DNA of 64,000 bases from Faecalispora jeddahensis (GTDB lineage Bacteria > Bacillota > Clostridia > Oscillospirales > Acutalibacteraceae), in NCBI RefSeq assembly GCF_000577335.1, contig NZ_CBYL010000011.1, positions 1 to 64,000 of the forward strand, read 5' to 3'. Below the pieces are notes generated by a model. The model saw only the letters and a list, made by a program, of their open reading frames with translations. It was not told the DNA's origin and searched no databases. This document shows positions 55,697-64,000 of this stretch, in pieces. The position numbers and the translations under genes were made by a program. Position 1 is the first letter of the stretch, and every line of letters begins with the position of its first letter.

Positions 55697-57475
55697 ATGC
55701 TACTGTCCGCAGAGAAAATTTCAAAAAATTATGGGATGAAGCAGCTGCTGCAGGATGTTTCGCTGTACCTGAACGAGGGGAACCGGGTCGGAATCATCGG
55801 GATCAACGGTACCGGGAAAAGCACCCTGCTGAAAATTCTGGCCGGTGTCGAGCCGCCGGATGAAGGCTCCATCGCCATGAACCCCAACATACAGTTGTCT
55901 TATCTCCCGCAGAATCCGCCCTTTCAGGATGACTACACCGTGTTGGAGCAGGTGTTTGCAGAGTTCCCCGCACAGTTCCGCGAGCTGAAGGAATATGAGG
56001 CAAAATCCATGCTGACGCGTCTTGGCATCACGGACTTTGATGCGAAAATGGGCACGTTATCCGGCGGGCAGAGAAAACGCGTGGCTCTGGCTACCGCGCT
56101 GATCCACCCCGCGGATATTCTGATTCTGGACGAGCCGACCAACCATCTGGACAGCGAAATGGTTGCATGGCTGGAGCAAAGACTCGTCCGCTTTAACGGC
56201 GGGCTCATCATGGTCACCCATGACAGGTATTTTCTGGAGAGAGTCGTCAACCACATTGTCGAGCTGTCTCACAGCAAGCTCTACACATTTGAGGCGAATT
56301 ACTCAAAATACCTGGAGCTCAAAGCCCAGCGAGTTGAAATGGAAGCAGCCAGCGAACGCAAGCGGCAGGCGCTTTTGCGCAAGGAGTACCAATGGATCAT
56401 GCGGGGCGCAAGGGCCCGCAGCACGAAAAGCCGCAGCCGGATCGACCGCTACGAAGCGCTCAGGGACCAAACCGCGCCGGAAACGGACGATACGGTTCAG
56501 CTGTCCCATTTATCGAGCCGACTGGGAAAAAAGATCATTGAGCTGTCACACATCACCAAAGCCTTCGATGGCCGTACGGTGATCCAGGATTTTTCTTACC
56601 TGATGGAACGGGAGGACCGGATCGGCATCGTCGGCAAAAACGGCGCCGGAAAATCCACGCTCTTAAATCTGATCGCGGGGCAGCTTCTGCCGGATGAGGG
56701 CACTGTAGACGTCGGACCCACCGTGAAAATCGGATATTTTTCACAGGAATCCCGAGAGCTTGACCCGAAGCAGAGGGTATACGACTTTATCTGCGAGGTT
56801 GCGGGTGAGATCAAAACCTCGGAGGGCACTTTTACCGCATCGCAGATGCTGGAGCGCTTTTTGTTTTCACCCGACCTGCAGTATTCCCTGATCGGCAGAC
56901 TGAGCGGCGGCGAGCGCAGGCGCCTGTATCTTTTAAGCATTTTGATGGAGGCCCCGAACATTCTGCTGTTGGACGAGCCTACCAATGATCTGGATATTGA
57001 AACCCTGACCATTCTGGAGGATTATCTGGAATCCTTCTCCGGCCCTGTACTCGCGGTATCGCATGACCGCTATTTTCTGGACAAAATTGCAGATATGATT
57101 TTCGAGGTCAACGACGGCGGCAGCATTCTGCGGTACCCGGGGAATTACACCGACTATGACGAAAAGCGGAAAGAAATACAGCAGCCTGCCGCTAAAAAAG
57201 ATTCTCCCGCCCCCAAAGAGATGCCCAAAAGGGCGCAAAAGCTGAAATTCTCTTTCAACGAGCAGCGGGAATTTGAAACCATAGAGGACGACATTGCGGC
57301 GCTGGAAACCAGAATCGCCGAATGCGAAGTAGAAATCGGTCAGTCTGCCAGTGATTACGTGCGCCTGCAGACCCTGATGGATCAAAAAGCAGAGCTGGAA
57401 TCTGATCTGGAAGCAAAGACGGAGCGCTGGCTTTATCTGACGGAGCTGGCGGAGAAGATCGCCGCACAAAAATAG
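55697..57475 (+). CDS. ABC-F family ATPase (Uup-like, with C-terminal coiled coil)
   Basis: Ribosome-associated ATPase of 592 residues with two ABC cassettes and no membrane part. Cassette 1 has GINGTGKSTLLK, LSGGQRKRVALATAL and LILDEPTNHLD. Cassette 2 has GKNGAGKSTLLN, LSGGERRRLYLLSIL and LLLDEPTNDLD. The linker between them holds KEYQWIMRGARARSTKSRSR, the P-site tRNA interaction motif region. A C-terminal coiled coil (about 520-592) resembles Uup. ABC-F proteins relieve ribosome stalling or protect against antibiotics; which applies is open. The ATG 55697 follows AAAAAGGAGC. Confidence 0.92.
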   Translation: MLLSAEKISKNYGMKQLLQDVSLYLNEGNRVGIIGINGTGKSTLLKILAGVEPPDEGSIAMNPNIQLSYLPQNPPFQDDYTVLEQVFAEFPAQFRELKEYEAKSMLTRLGITDFDAKMGTLSGGQRKRVALATALIHPADILILDEPTNHLDSEMVAWLEQRLVRFNGGLIMVTHDRYFLERVVNHIVELSHSKLYTFEANYSKYLELKAQRVEMEAASERKRQALLRKEYQWIMRGARARSTKSRSRIDRYEALRDQTAPETDDTVQLSHLSSRLGKKIIELSHITKAFDGRTVIQDFSYLMEREDRIGIVGKNGAGKSTLLNLIAGQLLPDEGTVDVGPTVKIGYFSQESRELDPKQRVYDFICEVAGEIKTSEGTFTASQMLERFLFSPDLQYSLIGRLSGGERRRLYLLSILMEAPNILLLDEPTNDLDIETLTILEDYLESFSGPVLAVSHDRYFLDKIADMIFEVNDGGSILRYPGNYTDYDEKRKEIQQPAAKKDSPAPKEMPKRAQKLKFSFNEQREFETIEDDIAALETRIAECEVEIGQSASDYVRLQTLMDQKAELESDLEAKTERWLYLTELAEKIAAQK

Positions 57476-57492
57476 CTGCGGAGGAACACCGC

Positions 57493-57789
57493 ATGGAGAG
57501 CGAAAAAGTCACGACATATTACACCTATATGCTGCGCTGTGCCGACAGCACCCTGTACAGCGGCTATACGACCGACCCATGCCGCCGTACAGCCCTGCAT
57601 AACAGCGGGAAGGGTGCAAAGTACACCCGCTCCCGCAGGCCGGTGGAGCTGGTATTCGTGGAAAGCCATCTCACAAAAAGCGAAGCGCTGCAGCGCGAGG
57701 CAGCCCTGAAAAAACTCAGCCGGGCTCAAAAGCTGCTGCTGATTGAGCAGACCGGCAGCCGGACAGAGGCAGCCGATGCAAACGGATAA
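57493..57789 (+). CDS. GIY-YIG nuclease-superfamily protein (YhbQ-like)
   Basis: Protein of 98 residues. The GIY-YIG motif appears as TYYTYMLRCADSTLYSGYTT, with the conserved Arg in DPCRRTALHN and the catalytic-region Glu in VFVESHLTKSEALQREAALK. Members of this UPF0213 group are small nuclease-like proteins of uncertain role in DNA repair. It starts 17 bases after the ABC-F gene behind GCGGAGG, so it is probably in the same transcript. Confidence 0.9.
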   Translation: MESEKVTTYYTYMLRCADSTLYSGYTTDPCRRTALHNSGKGAKYTRSRRPVELVFVESHLTKSEALQREAALKKLSRAQKLLLIEQTGSRTEAADANG

Positions 57790-57824
57790 GAACGATACTT
57801 TAACACAAGGCGGCGAATACAAAA

Positions 57825-58418
57825 ATGGAAATGCTGGATATTGTAGATGAAAACGGAACCCCTACCGGAGAAACTGTGGAACGGGAAGCGGCACATTTAA
57901 GCGGAATCCGCCACCGCACTTCTCATGTGTGGATTTTGCGGAAACGAAACAGCAAAACACAGGTGCTTTTGCAGAAAAGAAGCCTGAATAAAGATTCGCA
58001 CCCGGGGTGCTACGACACATCGAGCGCCGGGCATATCCCCTCCGGAGAGGATTTTTTAGAGTCTTCTTTGAGAGAATTGAAGGAAGAGCTCGGTATCACC
58101 GCCGCCGCGGAAGAACTCATTTACTGCGGATGCTGCCGCTCCGAATACCACGGAGTATTCCATGGGCAGAGCTTTTGGGACAATCAGGTCAGCAACGTAT
58201 ACATTCTCTGGAGGGACATGGAGGAATCGGAACTCACCTTGCAGGAATCCGAAGTGGATTCCGTTCTGTGGATGGATTGGGACAAGTGTCTTGACATGGT
58301 CAGACACAAAAAGGCGCCGCACTGCATCCGGATCGATGAGCTGGAACTGGTTTTTTCCTCTGTTCCGCTCCTGGACGAAAGCGGCCAGCCGCCCGTTGAA
58401 CCACTTTGGGAGCAATGA
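57825..58418 (+). CDS. Nudix hydrolase
   Basis: Protein of 197 residues. The Nudix box is complete: G-HIPSG-E-DFLESSL-REL-K-EEL-G-I (about residues 68-90). The N-terminus MLDIVDENGTPTGETVEREA and SHVWILRKRNSKTQVLLQKR resemble the IPP-isomerase-like Nudix subgroup (YfcD). It hydrolyses nucleoside diphosphate-X substrates, exact one unknown. It lies 35 bases after the GIY-YIG gene and ends before a terminator, closing the ABC-F operon. Confidence 0.9.
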   Translation: MEMLDIVDENGTPTGETVEREAAHLSGIRHRTSHVWILRKRNSKTQVLLQKRSLNKDSHPGCYDTSSAGHIPSGEDFLESSLRELKEELGITAAAEELIYCGCCRSEYHGVFHGQSFWDNQVSNVYILWRDMEESELTLQESEVDSVLWMDWDKCLDMVRHKKAPHCIRIDELELVFSSVPLLDESGQPPVEPLWEQ

Positions 58419-58453
58419 AATCCCGCATAGCTTTTGAAATACTGCCATATACA

Positions 58454-58487
58454 AAAGCAAGCCGGCCACACAAGGCCGGCTTGCTTT
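58454..58487 (+). terminator. Rho-independent terminator after the Nudix gene
   Basis: AAAGCAAGCCGGCC pairs perfectly with GGCCGGCTTGCTTT across a 6-base loop. It separates the operon from the convergent TetR gene. Confidence 0.88.
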
Positions 58488-58580
58488 GTTTCATTTCCGG
58501 TACAGTAACCCTCGCCCTGCCCTTGCAAAACGCTTCTCTTTTTCATCCGCAGATACCAATCCCGGTCATCTGTTCCATCA

Positions 58581-59144
58581 TTACATCACCGGGAGCGTCA
58601 CCGATAAAAAGTACTTTGCCAGCTCTTCCGGCGACTGGCGCATATCGTTTTTGATCCACCACTGCACCATCCCGACAAAGCTGCCCGCAATATGGTTCAC
58701 CAGAAATTCCTCCGGGACGATCTGATTTTTTCGCTTTACTCCGGCCAGAAGATGCTTCGTGATCAGCTCATTCAAATATTGCTTGAAAAAGCGCAGAAAC
58801 AGCTCGCCGCTTTCACAGGATAATATCCCGATCACATTCTTTTTGTTATCCCGCAGATGGTACAGGATGTGCGTGATGAGCGATGCGGGGTCTCCGTTCG
58901 CCAAAGAAAAGTCGTGGGTGTTCTCCATATCCAGATGCTCTGAGAATACGTGATCGAACAGCTCGGTACACATCTCCCTGAGCAAATCGTCCTTGGTTTC
59001 AAAATGAGAATAAAAGGTGCTGCGCCCTACATTCGCCCGGTCGATGATCTCCTGTATCGTAATTTTAGTATAGCTTTTTGAGGATAGCAGCGTGCTGAAC
59101 GCCTCAAAAATGGCTTCCCTTGTTTTTTGCTGCCGTCTGTCCAT
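58581..59144 (-). CDS. TetR/AcrR-family regulator beside a heavy-metal ATPase
   Basis: Regulator of 187 residues. The helix-turn-helix region has RRQQKTREAIFEAFSTLLSS and ITIQEIIDRANVGRSTFYSH, followed by FETKDDLLREM. The C-terminal domain (NVIGILSCESGELFLRFFKQ, VNHIAGSFVGMVQWWIKNDM) matches the TetR C-terminal type found in clostridial AcrR proteins. It is divergent from the ATPase gene, with inverted repeats between them, so it probably represses the ATPase. The start ATG 59144 follows TGGAGG. Confidence 0.9.
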   Translation of the reverse strand: MDRRQQKTREAIFEAFSTLLSSKSYTKITIQEIIDRANVGRSTFYSHFETKDDLLREMCTELFDHVFSEHLDMENTHDFSLANGDPASLITHILYHLRDNKKNVIGILSCESGELFLRFFKQYLNELITKHLLAGVKRKNQIVPEEFLVNHIAGSFVGMVQWWIKNDMRQSPEELAKYFLSVTLPVM

Positions 59145-59326
59145 CGCTTCCTCCAGATGAATAAATTCCGTTATTTGTTCAGTAACGTACAACGACCATC
59201 ATTTGTTTGTTGCCGCTTACCACATGTTGCTCTTATACTAATATCAAACAAATTGTTCGGTATTGTATTCATCGTACTGTTTTCTTATCTAGAAAGCAAT
59301 ACCATTTACCTGCGGAGGGAAGCATC
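59145..59326. promoter_or_regulatory. Divergent control region of tetR and the metal ATPase
   Basis: CGTTA (59169-59173) and TAACG (59183-59187) form an inverted repeat with a 9-base centre just upstream of the tetR start. Further on, AACAAATTGTT-like and ATTTGTTTGTT segments lie where ATPase promoter elements would be. A TetR dimer could bind the palindrome; no clear -35/-10 pair was found. Confidence 0.4.
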
Positions 59327-61198
59327 ATGTGGAAAACCATTCGGAACACCTTGATAGAGGAAGAAAAGCGGAATCTGACCTTTGTGATCATTTCCGGGAT
59401 CGCGCTCCTTTTGAGCCTGACAAACGCATTGGGAGGCGTACTGCCGTTCGACATCGCTTGGGTTGCCATTGTCCTTTGCGGCATCCCCATTGTGATCGGC
59501 TCCGCTGCGGCGGTCATCCAAGAGCACGACATCAAAGCGGATGTGTTGGTTTCGATTGCGCTGGTCGCTTCCCTGTGCATCGGCGAATATTTTGCCGCGG
59601 GAGAAGTTGCGTTCATTATGGCGATCGGAACACTGCTGGAGGACGCGACCGCCCGCAAAGCACGCAAGGGGATCGAAAAGCTGATTCACCTGACCCCCAA
59701 AACGGCACGAATCCGGCAAAACGGAGAGACGAAGCTCATCCCGGCTGAGCAGGTGAAGGCTGGAGATATCCTGGTCGTTTTTGCCGGGGAGACCATCGCC
59801 TGCGACGGGGTTATCACCGCCGGGGAAACGACCGTCGACCAGTCCGTTATGACCGGGGAATCCATTCCTGCCGACAAGACGGCTGGCGACGAGGTCATCA
59901 GCGGGACGATCAACCAGTTCGGCACCTTTGAAATGCGGGCTACCAAAAACGGCAGCGACAGCTCTCTTCAGCGGATGATCCGGCTGGCCGAGGAGGCCGA
60001 CGCCAACAAAGCGCCCATCGTCAGGCTGACCGACCGCTGGGCCACCTGGCTGGTGGTTGCCGCTCTCGGCATTGCGGGGGCGACATGGCTTTTTACCGGC
60101 GAGCTGATCCGCGCGGTCACGGTTCTGGTCGTGTTCTGCCCCTGCGCATTCATTCTCGCAACGCCTACCGCCGTGATGGCGGGCATCGGGAACGCCGCCA
60201 GATTCGGTATTCTGGTCCGCTCCGGGGAAGCGCTGCAGCGGTTTTCTGAGATCGATTCCGTCGCCTTCGATAAAACCGGCACGCTGACCCATGGCAGGCC
60301 GGCGGTAACGGGCATCAAAAGCTTTGACCCGGCTCTTTCTGCCGACGAGCTGCTCCGGCTGACCGCTTTGGCAGAGCAGCATTCTGAGCATCCGCTCGGA
60401 AAAGCGATTCTTGCCGAATACCTTCGCCGCGGCGGCGAAGCACACGAGGTACAGGATTTTGCGCTCACAGGCGGCATGGGCGTTCACGCGCTTGTGGATG
60501 GCCGCAGAATCCTGGCCGGGAAAGCGGACTTTTTAAAGAAGGAGGGCGCTCCCCTCCCCCCGGCGGCACACAAAGACGCAAACGACTTTTTGGAGCAGGG
60601 GGCGACCGTTGTATATGTGAGCATTGACGGCGCTTTCGCCGGATTCCTCGCGCTTGCGGACAGTCTGCGGCCCACCGCAAAGGACTTGATCGGGGAACTG
60701 AAAGCGGTCGGCATCCATTCGATCCTTTTAACCGGAGACAACGAAACCACGGCACGGCATATCGCCGCCCAGGCGGGGCTTGAGGAAGTAAGGCCCAACC
60801 TGCTGCCAGAAGAAAAGAGCAAGGCCATCCAGGCGTATCGGTCCGCGGGAAAAACGATCTGCATGATCGGCGACGGGGTCAACGACACACTCGCCCTGAA
60901 AACCGCCTTTGCGGGAATCGCGATGGGCGGCATCGGCAGCGACATCGCGGTGGAAGCGGCCGACGCGGTGCTCGTCGGCGACAATATCGAGCGGATTCCG
61001 TATCTTTTCCGGATGGCCAAAAAATCCATGAAGCGGATCAACTTTAATATTGCCGTGGCCATGACCTGGAATGTGATTGCCGTGTTCCTCTCGGCGGCCG
61101 GTGTGCTCAATCCCGTAACGGCCGCGCTGGTGCACAATGTCGGTTCCGTATTTGTCGTGATCAGCTCTGCTCTTTTGATCACAAACAGGGACAGATAA
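59327..61198 (+). CDS. P1B-type heavy-metal-transporting ATPase
   Basis: Membrane ATPase of 623 residues exporting a transition metal. It has about eight helices, the metal-site motif FCPCAF (CPC) in helix 6, MTGESIPADK, FDKTGTLTHG, the HP motif EHPLGKAI and GDGVNDTLAL. No N-terminal heavy-metal-associated (CxxC) domain is present. Helix 8 contains ALVHNVGSVFVVISS, with Asn where Zn/Cd pumps usually have Asp, so the metal (Zn/Cd, Cu or Fe) cannot be called. Start ATG 59327 follows GCGGAGGG. Control by the divergent TetR is likely. Confidence 0.9.
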   Translation: MWKTIRNTLIEEEKRNLTFVIISGIALLLSLTNALGGVLPFDIAWVAIVLCGIPIVIGSAAAVIQEHDIKADVLVSIALVASLCIGEYFAAGEVAFIMAIGTLLEDATARKARKGIEKLIHLTPKTARIRQNGETKLIPAEQVKAGDILVVFAGETIACDGVITAGETTVDQSVMTGESIPADKTAGDEVISGTINQFGTFEMRATKNGSDSSLQRMIRLAEEADANKAPIVRLTDRWATWLVVAALGIAGATWLFTGELIRAVTVLVVFCPCAFILATPTAVMAGIGNAARFGILVRSGEALQRFSEIDSVAFDKTGTLTHGRPAVTGIKSFDPALSADELLRLTALAEQHSEHPLGKAILAEYLRRGGEAHEVQDFALTGGMGVHALVDGRRILAGKADFLKKEGAPLPPAAHKDANDFLEQGATVVYVSIDGAFAGFLALADSLRPTAKDLIGELKAVGIHSILLTGDNETTARHIAAQAGLEEVRPNLLPEEKSKAIQAYRSAGKTICMIGDGVNDTLALKTAFAGIAMGGIGSDIAVEAADAVLVGDNIERIPYLFRMAKKSMKRINFNIAVAMTWNVIAVFLSAAGVLNPVTAALVHNVGSVFVVISSALLITNRDR

Positions 61199-61428
61199 GT
61201 GAACAACTTATCCTGTAGTAATAAAAAGAAGGCGTGGAGCATTTTATCGGCTTCGGCTCTCTTTTTATGACCGTGAAAATTCCACGTTGAAACAAGGACA
61301 AATCCATGCTTAGGAATAAATTTTTTACTTTTTACCGGGCCGCAGGAAGAGATTGACAAAGAATGGTGACTTTTGTACTGTATGACTATCTGAAACAATG
61401 CTCTTTTGGGATGGAGGGAAGAGAAATA

Positions 61429-61953
61429 ATGAAAGATTCAACGAACCGGGGCTTTTGGCAGCGTACGGCAAAGCTGTATGCGCCCTTTATGAAAAGCTCG
61501 GCTTCGCTTTATGACGCTATTTATACCCATTGCCTGCCCTACCTGACCCCGGAGATGGAGGTACTGGAACTGGCCTGCGGCAGCGGTCAGTTTTCTTTTC
61601 GTCTGGCGGAAAGGGTGCGGCAGTGGACGGCAACGGATTTCTCTGAAAAAATGGTCTTGGAGGCGCAGAAGAGAAGCGGCCCCCAAAGCCTGACCTTTGA
61701 GGTGCAGGACGCGACAAACCTGCCATACCCCGCAGAATCCTTTGACGCAGTATTGATCGCCAACGCCCTGCACATCATGCCGTCACCGGACAAGGCGCTC
61801 GAAGAGATTCACCGTGTGTTAAGACCCGGCGGAATGCTGCTTGCCCCCACCTTCCTCTGGAAAACGGGCATTCGACAGCAGCTTGGCACGCGGCTGATGG
61901 AGCTGGACGGCGGCGTCCGGCCCCTGTGCTGCCTGATTGCCCGAAAGAAATAA
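61429..61953 (+). CDS. Class I SAM-dependent methyltransferase with shortened C-terminus
   Basis: Protein of 174 residues. The UbiE-like fold begins with LYDAIYTHCLPYLTPEMEVL; motif I is ELACGSGQFSFRLAE, followed by DFSEKMVLEAQKR, FEVQDATNLPYPAESFDAVL and RVLRPGGMLLAPTF. Relatives are usually over 200 residues; after APTF the expected strands are missing and the protein ends quickly (GVRPLCCLIARKK). An internal in-frame deletion is likely, so it may be inactive. Start ATG 61429 follows GGATGGAGGGAAGAG. Confidence 0.8.
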   Translation: MKDSTNRGFWQRTAKLYAPFMKSSASLYDAIYTHCLPYLTPEMEVLELACGSGQFSFRLAERVRQWTATDFSEKMVLEAQKRSGPQSLTFEVQDATNLPYPAESFDAVLIANALHIMPSPDKALEEIHRVLRPGGMLLAPTFLWKTGIRQQLGTRLMELDGGVRPLCCLIARKK

Positions 61954-62038
61954 TGGCCGAAGAGCAGTCTTGGCAATCGCCTAACCTGAATCCGGTTCCT
62001 CTAAAATTCATTGAAAACATAAAACTTTACGCATTTTG

Positions 62039-62067
62039 TTGAAATTGGGTATATCTGGTAATATAAT
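62039..62067 (+). promoter_or_regulatory. Promoter of the GAF-HD-GYP gene
   Basis: TTGAAA (62039-62044) and TATAAT (62062-62067) are spaced by 17 bases, 96 bases before the start codon. Confidence 0.8.
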
Positions 62068-62162
62068 GATAGTACACTCCCCAAAACATAAGCCGCTGTA
62101 ACAGATGAAGAAGACGTTATTTGCTTGTATAGGAGATTTGCTCCGGATGTGAGGAGGAGAAT

Positions 62163-63290
62163 ATGGAAGCGATGCGAAACCAGACAGAACCCCTCAAAAC
62201 CTCTCAATACATTCAAACCATGGAAAGGCTACTGCACGTCGTTCAGGAATTGTCCGCGGCACGCGACCTGGAGACGGTTATGGACATCGTGCGCCATTCG
62301 GTTCGCGATTTAACCGGTTCCGACGGCGCAACCTTTGTGCTGCGAGACCACGATTTTTGCTACTATGCGGAGGAGGACTCCATCTCTCCGTTATGGAAAG
62401 GCAATCGTTTCCCCATGCAGATATGCATCAGCGGATGGGTCATGCTGAACCGGATCCCCGCAATTATCGAGGACATCTACAGCGATCCCCGCATCCCGAT
62501 CGATGTATATCAAAAGACTTACGTAAAAAGCCTTGCTATGGTGCCGATTAAAACGAATGATCCGATCGGGGCCATCGGCTGTTACTGGGCCGAAAAGCAC
62601 AATGCAACGCCGGAGCAAATCAAGGTACTGCAGGTGCTGGCAGACACTGCCGCGATTGCGATGGACAACATCCATTATCAAGGCATCATCGCCGCAAAGG
62701 CCAAACAGCTGGAGGATGCAATTGACGGCACACTGCTGGCGATTGCCAATATGGTCGAGCAGAAGGATTTATACACCGCGGGCCACCAGAAGCGGGTTGC
62801 CCTGATCGGGCTGGCGGTTGCGGAAGAGCTGGGCTGGAGCCGGGAACGCTGTGAAAAGGTGTTCCGCGCGGGAGTCGTTCACGATATCGGGAAAATCGGA
62901 ATCCCCAGCGAGCTGCTGTCCAAGCCCGCCAAGCTGACTGAAATTGAGTATGCTCTGATCAAAACGCATTCCGAGGCCGGGTACACCATCCTTAAGAATG
63001 TGCCTCTGCTCTCTGAGATTGCGCAGATCATCCTGCAGCATCACGAGCGCTACAACGGCAGCGGGTATCCCCACGGGCTGAAACAGGACGAGATTCTTCC
63101 CGAAGCGCAGATTCTGGCTGTGGCGGACGTATTTGAATCCATGATCTCGCACAGGCCCTACCGGCCTGCGCTGGGCATTGACGCAGCCATTGATGAATTG
63201 GTTCAAAACAAAGGGATTCTCTACCACCCGGATATTGTGGACGCCATTGTGCATCTTGTGAAGGACAAGGGGTATCAGATACCGGAATAA
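62163..63290 (+). CDS. GAF-HD-GYP domain protein, probable cyclic-di-GMP phosphodiesterase
   Basis: Soluble sensor enzyme of 375 residues. The GAF domain (about 30-175) has LETVMDIVRHSVRDLTGSDG and CYWAEKHNATPEQIKVLQVL. The HD-GYP domain (about 190-375) has HQKRVALIGLAVAEELGW, VVHDIGKIGIPSELLSKP, HHERYNGSGYPHGL and AQILAVADVFESMISHRPYR. All metal ligands and the GYP loop are present, so it should degrade cyclic-di-GMP in response to the GAF ligand. No receiver or membrane segment. AGGAGGAGAAT precedes the ATG. Confidence 0.93.
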   Translation: MEAMRNQTEPLKTSQYIQTMERLLHVVQELSAARDLETVMDIVRHSVRDLTGSDGATFVLRDHDFCYYAEEDSISPLWKGNRFPMQICISGWVMLNRIPAIIEDIYSDPRIPIDVYQKTYVKSLAMVPIKTNDPIGAIGCYWAEKHNATPEQIKVLQVLADTAAIAMDNIHYQGIIAAKAKQLEDAIDGTLLAIANMVEQKDLYTAGHQKRVALIGLAVAEELGWSRERCEKVFRAGVVHDIGKIGIPSELLSKPAKLTEIEYALIKTHSEAGYTILKNVPLLSEIAQIILQHHERYNGSGYPHGLKQDEILPEAQILAVADVFESMISHRPYRPALGIDAAIDELVQNKGILYHPDIVDAIVHLVKDKGYQIPE

Positions 63291-63396
63291 GCAGCTTGAC
63301 CGCAAAGTTCACGTCTGTAAAAAACCACAGAACAAGGTTCGCTCTCACAGCAGCTAGCTCTCTTTGCCTTGCCTGCTCCATCCCGGAATCAGATAG

Positions 63397-63446
63397 AAAA
63401 AGCCCCGCCGACCAGCATCATCTTAGCTGGTCAGCGGGGACTTTTC
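63397..63446. terminator. Terminator between convergent HD-GYP and transpeptidase genes
   Basis: AAAAAGCCCCGC-GACCAGC pairs with GCTGGTC-GCGGGG-CTTTT with minor bulges, 107 bases after the HD-GYP stop. Confidence 0.8.
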
Positions 63447-63523
63447 ATGCGCTTTCACAGAGGTATTCGGACTTCCCGAATAGACGGCGATCCCTTTTTT
63501 TATCGGGTAAGCGTGTCCCAAAA

Positions 63524-64000
63524 TCAATTGATCCAGATCGTGGTTTTGCGGGGGATGGTCCGATAAAACCACTGGGCTTCCGCAACTGCAATCCGCACGC
63601 ACCCGTGCGAAGCGCGCTTGCCAACGGTATAATCAGAAACCTTGTTATGTAAATACGGCAAGGAATGGATCATATAATCCCCGCTGTAAGACACATAGTA
63701 TTTTGCGCCCTCCCGATTATAGGAGCCAAAGGATTCCCCATAGCTCATCGGGGTAAACGTGCCGCGCAGCGTTGGGTTTACGTTCTTGCCGGTGGCGCAG
63801 GAAATCGATTTGACGAGCTTCCAGTTTTTCTGGCTGCCGGTGAACACATTGAGCATCTGGCGGTCGATGTCTACCCACACAAAGTAGCCCGAACCGCTCG
63901 AAAAGCCCATCTGGTTCACATAATACACAAGCTCCTCATCGGTAAGCCTGTCCGTATTCGTTTCCGGGTCCGGCGGAATGGAGAGCGATGTCCCTTTGAC
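63524..64000 (-). CDS. L,D-transpeptidase (YkuD family), C-terminal part, runs off window end
   Basis: The frame is open from the window end and gives at least 158 residues. The YkuD domain has YFVWVDIDRQMLNVFTGSQK, SISCATGKNVNPTLRGTFT and the catalytic GKRASHGCVRIAVAEAQWFY with the active Cys and its His. Such enzymes form 3-3 cross-links in peptidoglycan or attach proteins to it. A Pro-rich stretch (SLSIPPDPETNTD) precedes the domain; the N-terminus with signal peptide or PG-binding domain lies outside. An ATG/GTG at 63928 is not the true start. Confidence 0.92.
   Translation of the reverse strand, partial: VKGTSLSIPPDPETNTDRLTDEELVYYVNQMGFSSGSGYFVWVDIDRQMLNVFTGSQKNWKLVKSISCATGKNVNPTLRGTFTPMSYGESFGSYNREGAKYYVSYSGDYMIHSLPYLHNKVSDYTVGKRASHGCVRIAVAEAQWFYRTIPRKTTIWIN

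Overview
The window reads as chromosome of an anaerobic, spore-forming Clostridium-type Firmicute, probably Oscillospiraceae/Acutalibacteraceae-like. Signs are moderate-to-high GC with strong Shine-Dalgarno sites, a dgt-dnaG-rpoD block, an [FeFe]-hydrogenase maturation operon, etfBA without a respiratory chain, meso-diaminopimelate dehydrogenase, VanW- and VanY-type wall proteins, processive diacylglycerol glucosyltransferase, and Tlp-type small acid-soluble spore proteins. The species assignment is inference; no rRNA is present.

Layout. 0-8 kb: a cation-homeostasis cluster with a half-length KdpD-like kinase, its OmpR-family regulator, a small TPR protein, a P-type ATPase with Na,K-ATPase-like signatures and two TrkA/RCK proteins. 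The last four are tightly packed behind a promoter region with phased direct repeats. 8-17 kb: DUF2975/XRE pair, glycolipid synthase, VanW protein, glycosyltransferase, NAD synthase, a tandem-repeat region and an alanine/glycine symporter. 17-26 kb: metNIQ, a TipAS-type MerR regulator with its own operator, pirin, a small basic protein whose frame runs through its own terminator, an ArsC/Spx-like protein, YwbE, a MATE pump, a YgjP-type metallopeptidase and two serine tRNAs. 26-37 kb: methyltransferase, CorA, ferredoxin, HD protein, glycosyltransferase-TPR protein, Ddh, then a long structured leader followed by the TM1266-hydF-hydE-hydG operon. 37-48 kb: etfBA, an Rrf2 regulator, rpoD-dnaG-dgt, YigZ, L31, a VanY-like protein, pyruvate kinase and tRNA-Leu.

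48.3-52.3 kb is a foreign island. It is visibly AT-rich and carries a TetR-membrane protein-flavodoxin-radical SAM cassette. It is flanked by long perfect palindromes, a truncated mobile-element gene end and the C-terminal remnant of a large serine recombinase. 52.5-54.3 kb is a probable spore locus with three Tlp-like paralogues, one fused in frame to an HD-domain protein. 55.2-55.6 kb holds three tandem copies of a promoter-plus-hairpin element upstream of an ABC-F gene; a fourth copy, with compensatory stem changes, lies upstream of ywbE at 23.3 kb. 57-64 kb: GIY-YIG and Nudix proteins, a TetR/heavy-metal ATPase divergent pair, a shortened methyltransferase, a GAF-HD-GYP protein and an L,D-transpeptidase cut by the window end.

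The strongest candidates for something undescribed are the covarying promoter-hairpin repeats, the non-stop small basic protein (arrangement like ArfA/BrfA ribosome-rescue factors), the radical SAM/flavodoxin cassette, the Na,K-type ATPase with KdpDE-like and TrkA partners, and the HD-Tlp spore locus. All functions come from reading motifs by eye; no database search was run.
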